This document shows, piece after piece, positions 8,542 through 17,350 of a DNA stretch of 59,606 nt. The notes below the pieces were generated by a model. The model searched no databases. It saw nothing but the letters and a program-made list of their open reading frames with translations, and was not told where the DNA came from. The translations under genes were made by a program, and so were the position numbers. Source of the stretch: Gammaproteobacteria bacterium (lineage in GTDB: Bacteria > Pseudomonadota > Gammaproteobacteria > S012-40); assembly GCA_015487785.1 (NCBI GenBank), contig WFPC01000047.1:1-59606 (forward strand), written 5' to 3'. Numbering within the stretch: the stretch's first letter is position 1; each line of letters starts with the position of its first letter.

Positions 8542-10029
8542 TCAGGTGCCACAGAAGGTCCGATAAGGGCCGAAGGAGGGCGGTGCGGGCTCTTCCCATG
8601 CTTCCAGTCCCGGGCGAGCCTGGAACGGGCTGGAGAGAATCGCCATCAAGTGCTGTAAAGGATGGTAATCCTCCCGGGTGACCGCAGCCTCCAGTGCTTC
8701 TTCCACCTTGTGGTTGCGCGGGATGTAGACGGGATTGGCTTGGCGCATGGTGTGGATGCGCCGGCTTGGTGACGTCGTTTCCCGGGCCAGGCGTTGTTGC
8801 CAGCGGCGCAGCCAGGCATCGAGGGTACCGGATGCCTGGAACAGGGCGCGCAATGGAGTTTCCTCGCCGCTGGCAGCCTCGGTGAGATAACGAAAGCAGA
8901 GAGTGAAATCCACGCTCTGTTCCTGCATGAGCTGGCGCAGGTCGAGGACCAGGGCTTCGTCGTCCGCATGTGCCTGCAGCAGGCCGAGCTTGCGGCGCAT
9001 TACCGCCAGCCAGGCATTTCGATAGCGCTGGGGGATGTGTTCGATCTGCTCGCGGGCGCGGGCCACGGCACGGTCCATGTCCTCGCGGTCGATCAGTGGC
9101 AGCAGGGTCTCGGCGAAACGCGTCAGGTTCCATTGCACAATGGCGGGTTGGTTGGCGTAGGCATAGCGGCCGTGATAATCAATGGAACTGAATACCGTGT
9201 CCGGATGATAATGATCCATGAAGGCGCAGGGGCCGTAGTCGAGGGTTTCGCCGGAAAGGGTCATGTTGTCGGTGTTCATCACGCCATGGATGAAGCCGAC
9301 GCCCATCCAGCGGGCAACCAGACCCACCTGGCGCTCGATGACGCGCTCCAGCAGCAGGAGGAAACGGTCGGGATGGCCAGCCAGGTCCGGGTCGTGCCGG
9401 GCGATGGCGTGTTCGGCCAGTTTTTCCAGCAAAGACATGGAGCCGCGATGGGCCAGGTATTCGAAACTGCCCACGCGGATGTGGCTGGCCGCCACGCGGG
9501 CCAGCACGGCGCCGGGCAAACAGGTTTCCCGTTGCACCCATTCGCCGGTGCCGACCACGGCCAGGGCACGGGTGGTGGGAATACCCAGCGCATGCATGGC
9601 CTCGCCCATGAGGTATTCGCGCAAGACTGGGCCGAGAGTGGCCTTGCCGTCGCCGCCGCGCGAGAAAGGCGTGGGGCCGGAGCCCTTGAGATGGAGGTCG
9701 CGCAGCCGGCCCTGCCGGTCGCTCAGTTCGCCCAGCAACAGGGCGCGGCCGTCGCCGAGTTGGGGCACGAAATTGCCGAACTGATGGCCGGCATAGGCCT
9801 GGGCCACGGGCCGGCTGCCCGCCACCCGCCGCATGCCGCAGAGCAGGGCGGCACCCTCATCGGAAGCCAGCGATTGCGGCAGGCCCAGTTCCTCGGCCAG
9901 GCTGTGGTTGTATTCGAGTATACGCGGTTGAGGGACGATGGCGCCCTGCCAGGGTATACAGCAACCGTCCAGTTCGCTGGCGAAGCGATGCAGCAAGGGA
10001 AGCTCTATGGTGGTGGATTGCAAGGACAT
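8542..10029 (-). CDS. selO: Protein adenylyltransferase SelO (YdiU family)
   Basis: A pseudokinase-fold enzyme that transfers AMP from ATP to protein hydroxyls. The family-typical blocks are AYAGHQFGNF, QLGDGRALLLGE, LKGSGPTPFSRGGDGKA, GFIHGVMNTDNM (catalytic loop) and LDYGPCAFMD (metal-binding DFG-like segment). The C-terminus ends in FCGT, matching the conserved terminal cysteine that is selenocysteine in eukaryotic members. The 495-residue length is usual. It is monocistronic by spacing. A 17-nt palindrome lies just upstream of its start. Confidence 0.94.
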   Translation of the reverse strand: MSLQSTTIELPLLHRFASELDGCCIPWQGAIVPQPRILEYNHSLAEELGLPQSLASDEGAALLCGMRRVAGSRPVAQAYAGHQFGNFVPQLGDGRALLLGELSDRQGRLRDLHLKGSGPTPFSRGGDGKATLGPVLREYLMGEAMHALGIPTTRALAVVGTGEWVQRETCLPGAVLARVAASHIRVGSFEYLAHRGSMSLLEKLAEHAIARHDPDLAGHPDRFLLLLERVIERQVGLVARWMGVGFIHGVMNTDNMTLSGETLDYGPCAFMDHYHPDTVFSSIDYHGRYAYANQPAIVQWNLTRFAETLLPLIDREDMDRAVARAREQIEHIPQRYRNAWLAVMRRKLGLLQAHADDEALVLDLRQLMQEQSVDFTLCFRYLTEAASGEETPLRALFQASGTLDAWLRRWQQRLARETTSPSRRIHTMRQANPVYIPRNHKVEEALEAAVTREDYHPLQHLMAILSSPFQARPGLEAWEEPAPPSFGPYRTFCGT

Positions 10030-10059
10030 GGGCGCGGGATTCCGTTGAACGACAAAGCC

Positions 10060-10076
10060 GTCAGATCAAATCTGAC
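10060..10076. repeat. Palindrome upstream of selO
   Basis: GTCAGAT, CAA, ATCTGAC: a perfect 7-bp inverted repeat with a 3-nt centre, 31 nt upstream of the selO start and between selO and a gene remnant. It could be an operator or a short dispersed palindromic element; the window holds only one copy. Confidence 0.5.
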
Positions 10077-10119
10077 CTACACAACTATACCAACGCCTGT
10101 ACTGGAATGCTTTACTGTT

Positions 10120-10527
10120 TTACTTGGTGGTAAAAGATCGCACCGGGGTTTCGGTTTGCCCTCCCTGACCGTCCTCGGCGATTACCTTCCAATAATAGGT
10201 CGTGTTCGAACTCAAACCACTTTTCGTATAACTCACCTCGCCCCGGGTATCCGGGCTCGTTCCACCATTTCCATCTCCACTGCAAGAGGTCATGAGTCCT
10301 GCCACCCCGAGGACAATCAATGTGATCACGACCGATCTCCACCGACGGCCCTGCGCCGTACCGATTCCTGTCAGCCCCAACAGAAATCCAGCTCCCCAGA
10401 GACCAAGCCCCGCATACATGGCCCCTTTTTCCGCAACCCCTGCCAGCCGGGAAACCGTCTCACAATCGGTGGCATCGTCAAATTGCGCATCGCCTGCCCG
10501 CAGGCAGAAGCGGTAGGCTACATCACA
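10120..10527 (-). pseudogene. 5'-truncated membrane/FN3-domain protein remnant
   Basis: The frame is open from a TAG at 10528-10530 down to the stop at 10120 and has coding character before any good start codon (FCLRAGDAQFDDATDCETVS, then a membrane segment GLGLWGAGFLLGLTGIG). A second hydrophobic stretch ends in a Cys (VAGLMTSCSG), then the back half of a fibronectin type III-like domain, NTTYYWKVIAEDG...RSFTTK. The only ATG (10419) is inside the apparent domain. I read it as the 3' end of a larger gene that lost its front. It abuts the truncated SNF2 gene. A genuine 99-residue small protein starting at 10419 cannot be excluded. Confidence 0.55.
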
Positions 10528-11368
10528 CTATGACCGCAGGTCGAAGATGCCCCGCGTCGTCGGGTTCGGACCAGCCCAGCGTTCCCCGGCGGCGATTGCC
10601 GACATGTAGCACGGGGCCGTTGGGGTCTCGCCAGCGGGCGCGGGCCGTTTCGAGGAGGGCCCGTAACAGGTCCGTGGCGTCGGCGGCTTCCAGGCGATTG
10701 TGTTGTGCGAGGGGACCGTTGCTGGTATGCAGCCAGCGCAGGATGCGCACGTCCACGTCCGGCACGTGCGCTGCTTGATGAGCGAGGACGTTGCGCGGCG
10801 CATAGGAGGTGGCGCGACTGAAGCTGCCGTCCTTGCGCTCATAAGCGGTCACCGGATTCACGATTGTACAGGCATGGTTGCCGAAGTGGCGCACATCGAG
10901 GAGATACAGGATGCGCTTGCGTTCTCCGGGAGGGTAATCCCGCCGTTGGTTTCTTTGCTCCACGGTCTCGCGCATGGCCCGTTCTAGTTTCGTGAGCCAC
11001 TCGGCCAGCGGATCCTCCCTGGTTTCGGTTATTGCCTGCCGACGCTGCTCTTCCAGGGCGGCAAACAGCACCGCAGCCACGTGCTTGCAGTCGTGACCCA
11101 CCGGGCAGGAGCACTCGCCCGAGATGATCGTGCCGTGCTCGCCGGAGCGGAAATGGATATCCAGTTCGTAACGCCTGCGCCCGCTGCCTGCCACCCAGGC
11201 TTTCATGTGTCCTGGTCCGGGGTGGATTATCCGCAGTACCTTGCCCTTGCGGAAATAGTCGAAACCCCGATTGATAAATCGTGGTTCGAGGTTGCGGGCG
11301 ATGTCGGCCTGTTGGTAGGAAAGTTCCATGGGGAAATAATGGTGGGGGCTCACGAGGCGAATTGCCAT
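10523..11368 (-). pseudogene. 3'-truncated SWIM zinc-finger/SNF2 helicase N-terminal fragment
   Basis: The 281 residues match the N-terminal part of bacterial SWIM-SNF2 proteins. The SWIM zinc finger is CSCPVGHDCKH (CxC...CxH), followed by the linker region RILYLLDVRHFG...VNPVTAYERKDG typical of the long DEAD/DEAH-box helicases of about 1,000 residues. The frame stops at RPAVIV with no helicase domain downstream. The in-frame ATG at 11329 (MELSYQQ) is the likelier family start. The truncation point coincides with the open 5' edge of the neighbouring remnant, so a deletion is the simplest explanation. The protein could still be expressed as a stand-alone SWIM protein. Confidence 0.65.
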
Positions 11369-11521
11369 AGAGGGAGATTGGGAGGTCTTTGTTTTGTTGT
11401 TGGCACCGGTCCCGTTGCATGGCGAGACTGGTCGTCTTTAGGGCCGGGGTCCGGTGCGATGGCCGTTTTGTGGGGCGACAATAGGCTGACAGATGCCTCG
11501 TCAGCGGCGATAATGTCGGCC

Positions 11522-12511
11522 ATGACGATAAATCCTGATAAAATTACTCTGATATTGCCGCCACTGTTTTCCCGACCCCATGCCGTGCCTGCGCAGCGCC
11601 TGCCGGCGCTGGAGCGTATCCTGGCATGCGCGGAACAGGCCCGGACCAGCGGGGATGTCTTTACCCTGTTGGCCGCGGGAGCCGGCTTGCAGGGACGGGT
11701 GCCGGTGGCGACGCTGACGCGCCTGGGACACGATGGAGCCCCGGGGAAAGGGGGGGGGCTGTTTGCCGATCCGGTGCACCTGTTACCCAATCGGGACCAC
11801 TTGGTACTGCTGGCGGGACGCGAGCTGGCGCTGACAGCGGCGGAGGCCGAGGCCCTGCTGGCGGTTCTGAATGAGTATTTCCTACCCGAGGCTTGGGTGT
11901 TTTCCAGCCTTTCCCCTCACCGCTGGTTGCTCGGCGGGGTCGAAACCGCCGGTTTGCGCACCACGTCACTGGCCAGGGCCGAGGGACGCAATGTGTCGTC
12001 CTTGTTGCCGCGCGGTGACGCGGCCGGGTATTGGCGCAGCCGGCTCACCGAAGCGCAGATGCTGCTGCATCAGGCGCCGGTCAATGAACGGCGGCGGGCG
12101 CGGGGCTTGCCCGAGATCAACAGTGTGTGGCTGTGGGGGGAGGGCGAATTGCCGGCAGCGCCGGCGGCGCCCCTGCCTTCGCTGTGGGGCGGTGATGCCT
12201 TCGTGCGTGGCCTGGCGCGCTGGTCCGGTACGCCCTGGCAGGCCTTGCCGGCCGATGCCGAGACGGTGATGGCTGCAGGTTCTGCCCGAGTGGTGTTTGG
12301 CGATACCCTGGATGGACAGTGGTATGATGAATGGGAAGATTTCGATCAGCATTGGTGTGTTCCCTTACTCCAGGGGCTCAAGCAAGGGCGTTATGCCGTG
12401 CTGGAGTTGTGTTTCGGGGAGCATCGTCTGCGTCTGCAACGACGCGATCTGCGTCGTTTCTGGCGTCGCCGGGTACCCTTGCAGAACTATTGCCGGGCGG
12501 AGGCCGGTTGA
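11522..12511 (+). CDS. Conserved hypothetical protein, COG4255-like
   Basis: A 329-residue soluble protein without signal peptide or membrane helix. Segments such as DPVHLLPNRDHLVLL, LTAAEAEALLAVLNEYF and NSVWLWGEGELP are the kind found in an uncharacterised proteobacterial family often located near DNA-repair genes such as recJ; this link is from memory of the family, not from a search. ATG codons at 11513 and 11522 are both possible; neither has a strong ribosome-binding site. The stop at 12511 is 2 nt before the MutS2-like gene, so the two are likely cotranscribed. Function is unknown. Confidence 0.75.
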   Translation: MTINPDKITLILPPLFSRPHAVPAQRLPALERILACAEQARTSGDVFTLLAAGAGLQGRVPVATLTRLGHDGAPGKGGGLFADPVHLLPNRDHLVLLAGRELALTAAEAEALLAVLNEYFLPEAWVFSSLSPHRWLLGGVETAGLRTTSLARAEGRNVSSLLPRGDAAGYWRSRLTEAQMLLHQAPVNERRRARGLPEINSVWLWGEGELPAAPAAPLPSLWGGDAFVRGLARWSGTPWQALPADAETVMAAGSARVVFGDTLDGQWYDEWEDFDQHWCVPLLQGLKQGRYAVLELCFGEHRLRLQRRDLRRFWRRRVPLQNYCRAEAG

Positions 12512-12513
12512 AC

Positions 12514-14088
12514 ATGGCCTATGATCTGAAAAACCTGGACTTCGACGTGATCCGCCGGGCATTGGAAAAACTCACGTTCACCCCCTATGGTGCCGAGGCG
12601 GCGCGGGAGCTGGAGCCGCCGGAGGAACTCGAGATCGCCCGGCGCATGCAGCAATCGGTGAGTGCGGGACGGCGCCTGAGTGATGCCGGCGCCTTGCCGC
12701 GGCTGGACGAGGTGCCCAGCATCCGTGCCGCATTGCGCCAGGCCGCCAGCCCCGGTGCCTCGCTCAATCCGCGCGCCCTGCGCAATATCCTGGAGGTGAT
12801 GGCGGCGGCGCGCCAATTGGATGATCTGCTGGAGCGGGCGCCGGAACTCTACCCCCAGAGCCGCGAGCACCTGTGGCCGGACGAGGACCTGCGCGAGGTG
12901 TTGGAGCATTGCATCGAGCCTGGGGGGGTGATCCGCCGTCAGGCCAGCGAGGCCCTTGCGGATTTGCATGGGCAGTACGAGGCGCAGCGTGGGGAAGCAG
13001 AGGCGGTGATTCGCCGGATTCAAAAACGGCCTGAACTCAAGGCCTGGATCAAGGATCCCGGCCGGATACACTGGCAGGGCGTGCGCGCGGTGGTGGCCAT
13101 CAAGGCCGAGGGGGCCGAGCAGATCAAGGGGGTGCGCCGCGGCAGTCAATCGGGCGGGATGGATCAACTGGTGGAACCTCTGGAGGCCGTGGCGGCCAAC
13201 AATCAGCTCGAACGCCTGGCCGGCAAGATCAGCGCCGAGCAGCAGCGTCTGTTGCGCGAGTTGACGGCCCGGGTGCATGCCAGTCTGCCGGTGCTGGAGC
13301 GCATGCTCGATGCCATGACCTGGATCGATCTGGCCCTGGCTGGTGGCCGCCTGAGTGCCCAGATGGGGGCACATGCGCCGCGCCTGGTGGACGAACCCGG
13401 GGTGGAGTTGCGCCAGGCCTATCATCCCCTGTTGCTGATGCAATTCATCCAGGGCACGCTGGAGCGTCCTGTGCCCCTGAGTCTGCGGCTGGACGACGAG
13501 ACCCGCTTTCTGCTCATCACTGGTCCCAACACCGGCGGCAAGACCGTGGCGCTGAAGACCCTGGGCCTGTTGGTGATCATGGCCCAGTGTGGCCTACACA
13601 TTCCGGCGGAAGAGGATTGCACCATCGGCTGGTATCGTTCGGTGATGGTGGACATGGGGGATCGCCAGAGCCTGTATCACCAGTTGTCCACCTTTGCCGG
13701 ACACGTGGAAGTGATGAAACAGATTCTGGAACGGGCTGACGAACGCTCCTTGCTGTTGCTGGATGAACTGGGTACCGGCACCGATCCCAAGGAAGGCGCG
13801 GCCCTGGCCATGGCCATGATGGACGAGATGGTGGATCGGCATTGCCAGGGTATCGTCAATTCCCATCTCTCGCCGTTGAAAGACTATGCCGAGCATCAAC
13901 CGCACATCGTCAACGCGGCCATGAGTTTCGATCGCGAGACTCTCAGTCCCACTTATCGTCTCACCGCCGGCGTGTCCGGCGAATCGCTGGGCCTGACCAT
14001 TGCCGAACGCAACGGCCTGGCCACTGAGGTGGTGGCGCGGGCGCGGCATTACTGGCAACGACTGAACCCCGGGAAGGAGGCGGATTGA
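12514..14088 (+). CDS. Short MutS2-like ATPase lacking the Smr nuclease domain
   Basis: A 524-residue protein resembling the N-terminal and ATPase portions of MutS2. The start MAYDLKNLDFDVIRRALEKL is MutS2-like, a coiled lever region follows, then Walker A GPNTGGKT (about residue 339), LSTFAGHV, Walker B LLLLDELGTGTDP (about 412) and NSHLSPLKDYA. Canonical MutS2 is about 780 residues with KOW and Smr domains at the C-terminus; here the protein ends just after the ATPase module (ARHYWQRLNPG). MutS2 proteins bind branched DNA or collided ribosomes; which role survives without Smr is unclear. Its TGA overlaps the ATG of the next gene by one base. Confidence 0.85.
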   Translation: MAYDLKNLDFDVIRRALEKLTFTPYGAEAARELEPPEELEIARRMQQSVSAGRRLSDAGALPRLDEVPSIRAALRQAASPGASLNPRALRNILEVMAAARQLDDLLERAPELYPQSREHLWPDEDLREVLEHCIEPGGVIRRQASEALADLHGQYEAQRGEAEAVIRRIQKRPELKAWIKDPGRIHWQGVRAVVAIKAEGAEQIKGVRRGSQSGGMDQLVEPLEAVAANNQLERLAGKISAEQQRLLRELTARVHASLPVLERMLDAMTWIDLALAGGRLSAQMGAHAPRLVDEPGVELRQAYHPLLLMQFIQGTLERPVPLSLRLDDETRFLLITGPNTGGKTVALKTLGLLVIMAQCGLHIPAEEDCTIGWYRSVMVDMGDRQSLYHQLSTFAGHVEVMKQILERADERSLLLLDELGTGTDPKEGAALAMAMMDEMVDRHCQGIVNSHLSPLKDYAEHQPHIVNAAMSFDRETLSPTYRLTAGVSGESLGLTIAERNGLATEVVARARHYWQRLNPGKEAD

Positions 14089-15893
14089 TGTGCGGTATTT
14101 GTGGTGAACTGCGCTTCGATGGCCGCCCGCCCGCAGAGCAAGTGGTTATGGCCATGAATACGGCCTTGCGCCGGCGCGGACCGGATCACCAGGGACATTG
14201 GGCCGAGGGGGAAGTGGCCCTGGGCCACCGGCGCCTGGCCATCATCGATCTGTCGCCCCGCGCCAATCAGCCCATGGTGGACGAGGAGCTGGGTCTGGTG
14301 CTGGTGTTCAATGGTGCCATATACAACTATATGGCGCTGCGCAAGGAATTGCAGGGCCTGGGTTATCGATTCTTTTCTGAGGGGGACAGCGAGGTTATTC
14401 TAAAGGCTTATCATGCCTGGGGCGAGGCCTGTGTGGAACGTCTGCAAGGTATGTTCGCCTTTGCCATCTGGCAGCGCAGGGAGAGAAAACTCTTTCTGGC
14501 GCGTGACCGCTTCGGCATAAAGCCGCTGTATTTCAGCGAGATCGAGGGCGGATTTCGTTTTGCCTCTACCAGCCAGGCCCTGCTGGCTGGCGGTGGTGTC
14601 GATTGCAGCATCGATGACCAGGCCCTGCATTATCTTTTCAGTCTGCACGCGGTGGTGCCGGCACCGCGCACCATCCTGCGTGGTGTCCGTAAATTGCCGC
14701 CGGCGAGTTGCATGACGGTGGACGCGCAGGGCAGAACACGGCAGTGGCGTTACTGGCAGTTGCTGGCACAACGACCCGGCGAGAAACGCAGCGAGCGGGA
14801 GTGGATCGAAGCCGTTCACCAGGCCTTGCGTGCGGCCGTGAAAAAACGCCGTGAAATCGCCGACGTGCCGGTGGGCGTGCTGCTCTCGGGAGGGCTGGAT
14901 TCCAGCCTGCTGGTGGCCTTGCTGGCCGAGGTGGATGGCGAGGATCTGTTGACTTTCTCCATCGGCTTCCAGGACATCGGTGACGAGCGGGGTAGCGAGT
15001 TCGAATATTCCGACCCGGTGGCCGAGCGTTTTCGCACCCGGCATCACAAGCTCTATATCCCCAACGAGGAAGTGCTCAGGCGTCTTCCAGAAGCGGTGGG
15101 CCAGATGAGCGAGCCCATGTTCGGTCAGGATGCGGTGGCTTTCTACCTGCTGGCCGAGCGGGTGTCGCGCGAGGTCAAGGTGGTGCAGAGCGGGCAGGGA
15201 GCCGATGAGGTGTTCGGCGGTTATTTCTGGTACCCGGAAATGGCGGCCGATGGCGAGGTCTCGCCGGTGGAGCGCTTTGCCCGCCATTACCTGGACCGTG
15301 ACCACGCCGAGTGGCGCCAGTTGGTGATGCCGGAACACTGGACCGACGACGTTACCCGGCAATGGCTGGCCGAACGCCTGGCCGAGCCCGGCGCCGATAC
15401 CTTCATGGACCAGGTGTTGCGCCTGGACGTGACCCAGTTGATCGTCGACGACCCGGTGAAGCGGGTGGACAACATGACCATGGCCTGGGGCCTGGAGGCA
15501 CGGGTGCCCTTTCTGGACCAGGAGCTGGTGGAACTGGCGGCGCAGATGCCGCCGGAACTGAAGTTGAAATCGGGTGGCAAGCACCCATTGAAGGAGATAG
15601 CCCGCGGCCTGTTGCCGGACGCGGTGATCGACCGGCCCAAGGGGTATTTTCCCATGCCGGCGCTGAAATATGTGCGCGGGGAGTTCCTCGATTTCATGCG
15701 CGGGATTCTCGATTCCCGTGCCTGTCGCGAGCGAGGCCTGTATCAGCGCTGTTATGTGGACAAACTGCTGGCCGACCCGGAGTCACATCTGACCCGGATC
15801 AAGGGCAGCAAGCTGTGGCACCTGGCGTTGCTGGAGCTGTGGCTGCAGATCCATGTGGACAATGCCGGCACCTTCCGGGGTGCCGTGGACTAA
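14088..15893 (+). CDS. AsnO-type glutamine amidotransferase (N-acetylglutaminylglutamine amide synthesis)
   Basis: A 601-residue asparagine-synthetase-family enzyme. The class II glutaminase domain starts with Met-Cys2 (MCGICGELRF), with RRGPDHQG and GHRRLAIIDLS; the synthetase domain has the PP-loop SGGLDSS near residue 266. The C-terminal features DDPVKRVDNMTMAWGLEARV and DRPKGYFPMPALKYVRG are characteristic of the subfamily that amidates N-acetylglutaminylglutamine, an osmoprotectant. The ATG at 14088 is required to place Cys at position 2. The usual partner, the acetyltransferase/ATP-grasp protein Ngg, is not adjacent: grxD follows. The substrate assignment is inferred from subfamily resemblance; a generic AsnB is the alternative. 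Confidence 0.85.
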   Translation: MCGICGELRFDGRPPAEQVVMAMNTALRRRGPDHQGHWAEGEVALGHRRLAIIDLSPRANQPMVDEELGLVLVFNGAIYNYMALRKELQGLGYRFFSEGDSEVILKAYHAWGEACVERLQGMFAFAIWQRRERKLFLARDRFGIKPLYFSEIEGGFRFASTSQALLAGGGVDCSIDDQALHYLFSLHAVVPAPRTILRGVRKLPPASCMTVDAQGRTRQWRYWQLLAQRPGEKRSEREWIEAVHQALRAAVKKRREIADVPVGVLLSGGLDSSLLVALLAEVDGEDLLTFSIGFQDIGDERGSEFEYSDPVAERFRTRHHKLYIPNEEVLRRLPEAVGQMSEPMFGQDAVAFYLLAERVSREVKVVQSGQGADEVFGGYFWYPEMAADGEVSPVERFARHYLDRDHAEWRQLVMPEHWTDDVTRQWLAERLAEPGADTFMDQVLRLDVTQLIVDDPVKRVDNMTMAWGLEARVPFLDQELVELAAQMPPELKLKSGGKHPLKEIARGLLPDAVIDRPKGYFPMPALKYVRGEFLDFMRGILDSRACRERGLYQRCYVDKLLADPESHLTRIKGSKLWHLALLELWLQIHVDNAGTFRGAVD

Positions 15894-15936
15894 CCTGGCG
15901 ATGATTCGCCATTATTCATGCGAGGTAGAGAAGTCA

Positions 15937-16287
15937 ATGGATGTTTTGGAACGTATCAGAGAACAAGTGGAGAACAACCCCATCGTGATCTACATGAAGG
16001 GTACTCCACAGTTTCCCATGTGCGGCTTTTCCAGCCGCGCCGCCCAGGCTCTGCAGGCCTGCGGGGTGGAGTTCGGCTATGTCAACGTGCTGGAGGATCC
16101 GGAGATCTTCGAAAACCTGCCGCGTTATGCCGATTGGCCGACCTTTCCCCAGATATATGTCAATGGCGAACTGATCGGTGGTTGCGACATCACCCTGGAG
16201 TTGTTCGAGCGGGGCGAACTCAAGCCCATGCTGGAAGAGGCGGTGAAGAAGGCCGCAGCGAAGCAGGAGGCAGAGGGGAACGGTTGA
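15937..16287 (+). CDS. grxD: Monothiol glutaredoxin, Grx4 family
   Basis: A 116-residue cytoplasmic protein with the monothiol CGFS active site (C29) in KGTPQFPMCGFSSRA, the TFPQIYVNG cis-Pro loop and GGCDI glutathione-binding segment. Grx4 proteins bind [2Fe-2S] clusters bridged by glutathione and pass them to target proteins. The ATG at 15937 follows a GAGG at about 12 nt. It lies 43 nt after the amidotransferase gene on the same strand; cotranscription is possible. Confidence 0.95.
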   Translation: MDVLERIREQVENNPIVIYMKGTPQFPMCGFSSRAAQALQACGVEFGYVNVLEDPEIFENLPRYADWPTFPQIYVNGELIGGCDITLELFERGELKPMLEEAVKKAAAKQEAEGNG

Positions 16288-16382
16288 GCGATCGTGCCTG
16301 CTAGTCCAGGGAATAGCGGCATTCGCCCGATGGGTGGCGTGAAAGCGTAACAGGGGGTTTCTGGCTGCTCGCAGTCGGGGCC

Positions 16383-17348
16383 TCAAGCACCCTGGAACTG
16401 GCGCCGGAAGGCGGTGACGAAGCTGTCGTAGGCGTCGTCCGGCAGATGGTTGATGCCGGCGGCGGCCTTGCGGCCGCCGCCGCTGGGGAATTGCCGGCAG
16501 AGTTCGTCGGCGCCCTCGCGACGGGCCAGCGGTGCCCGCACGCTCACCAGGTAGCCGCCGGGGCGGCGGGTGAGCAGGGCGTGGGCGCGTTCGGGGTGGC
16601 TGCGGGCCAGTTGGTTGGCCAGCACGCCGCTCACGCGCCGGGCCCAGGGTTCGTCGGGCAGGATGTAGACGGCGCAGCAAGGTTCTTCGAGTTGTGCGCG
16701 CAACTGGCCGGCCTGGGCGGTGTCGCTGGCGAAGCCCTGGCGCAGGATTTCGAAGGCCTCGTCGTGGCAAATGAAATCCAGAGGGTCGGGATAGGGCAAC
16801 AGGCGCAGGAACAGTTGATCCGGCGGGAAGTGCAGATCATCCAGGCTGGCGCCATAGCCGTTGTAGTTGAGTAGCTGGCCGAGCTGGCGCAAGCGTTTCA
16901 GGTGTTCTTCCCTCAGCCCCAGGGCCTGGCCTCGCTGCCGGGCCGGCTCGTCCAGGTTGTCGCCAAAGGCGCCCACCACCGCCCAGCGTGCCTGGGCGCC
17001 GGCCAGCCATTGGTCCACCAGCAGGCTGGTGCAAACCGTGGCACAGGTGTCGATGTGAGCCCGCAGGCGGGGGTGTTGAGGTATCTCGCCAGGGTAGTGG
17101 TGATCGAAGTAGCACACCTCCACTCCCCGTGCCAACAGGGTCTCCAGGGGTTGGCGGTTCTTGTCCAGGGCGATGTCCAGTACCGTGACCCGGTCGCCGG
17201 CGCCTGCCTCGTCGGTGATGCGCCCGAGCAGGGCGATGTCGCGCTTGACCCCGGTGACCAGGCGGTTGTCCCGGGGCTCTTGCAAGCGCAGTTGCAACAG
17301 GGCGCAGAGGCCGTCGGCATCGCCGTTGAACACGTCGAAGCCGGCCAT
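16383..17348 (-). CDS. DHH-family phosphoesterase next to sat-cysC
   Basis: A 321-residue protein. The N-terminal DHH domain has FNGDADGL (metal-binding Asp residues), VTVLDIALD and the defining DHH in CYFDHHYPGE; the C-terminal DHHA1-like domain ends with SGGGRKAAAGINHLPDD, where the common GGGH motif reads GGGR. DHH/DHHA1 proteins hydrolyse short oligonucleotides, cyclic dinucleotides or 3'-phosphoadenosine 5'-phosphate (pAp). It begins 2 nt after the sat-cysC stop, so it is surely cotranscribed; removal of pAp, the by-product of PAPS use, would fit that position. The pAp role is inference. Confidence 0.85.
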   Translation of the reverse strand: MAGFDVFNGDADGLCALLQLRLQEPRDNRLVTGVKRDIALLGRITDEAGAGDRVTVLDIALDKNRQPLETLLARGVEVCYFDHHYPGEIPQHPRLRAHIDTCATVCTSLLVDQWLAGAQARWAVVGAFGDNLDEPARQRGQALGLREEHLKRLRQLGQLLNYNGYGASLDDLHFPPDQLFLRLLPYPDPLDFICHDEAFEILRQGFASDTAQAGQLRAQLEEPCCAVYILPDEPWARRVSGVLANQLARSHPERAHALLTRRPGGYLVSVRAPLARREGADELCRQFPSGGGRKAAAGINHLPDDAYDSFVTAFRRQFQGA

Positions 17349-17350
17349 GG

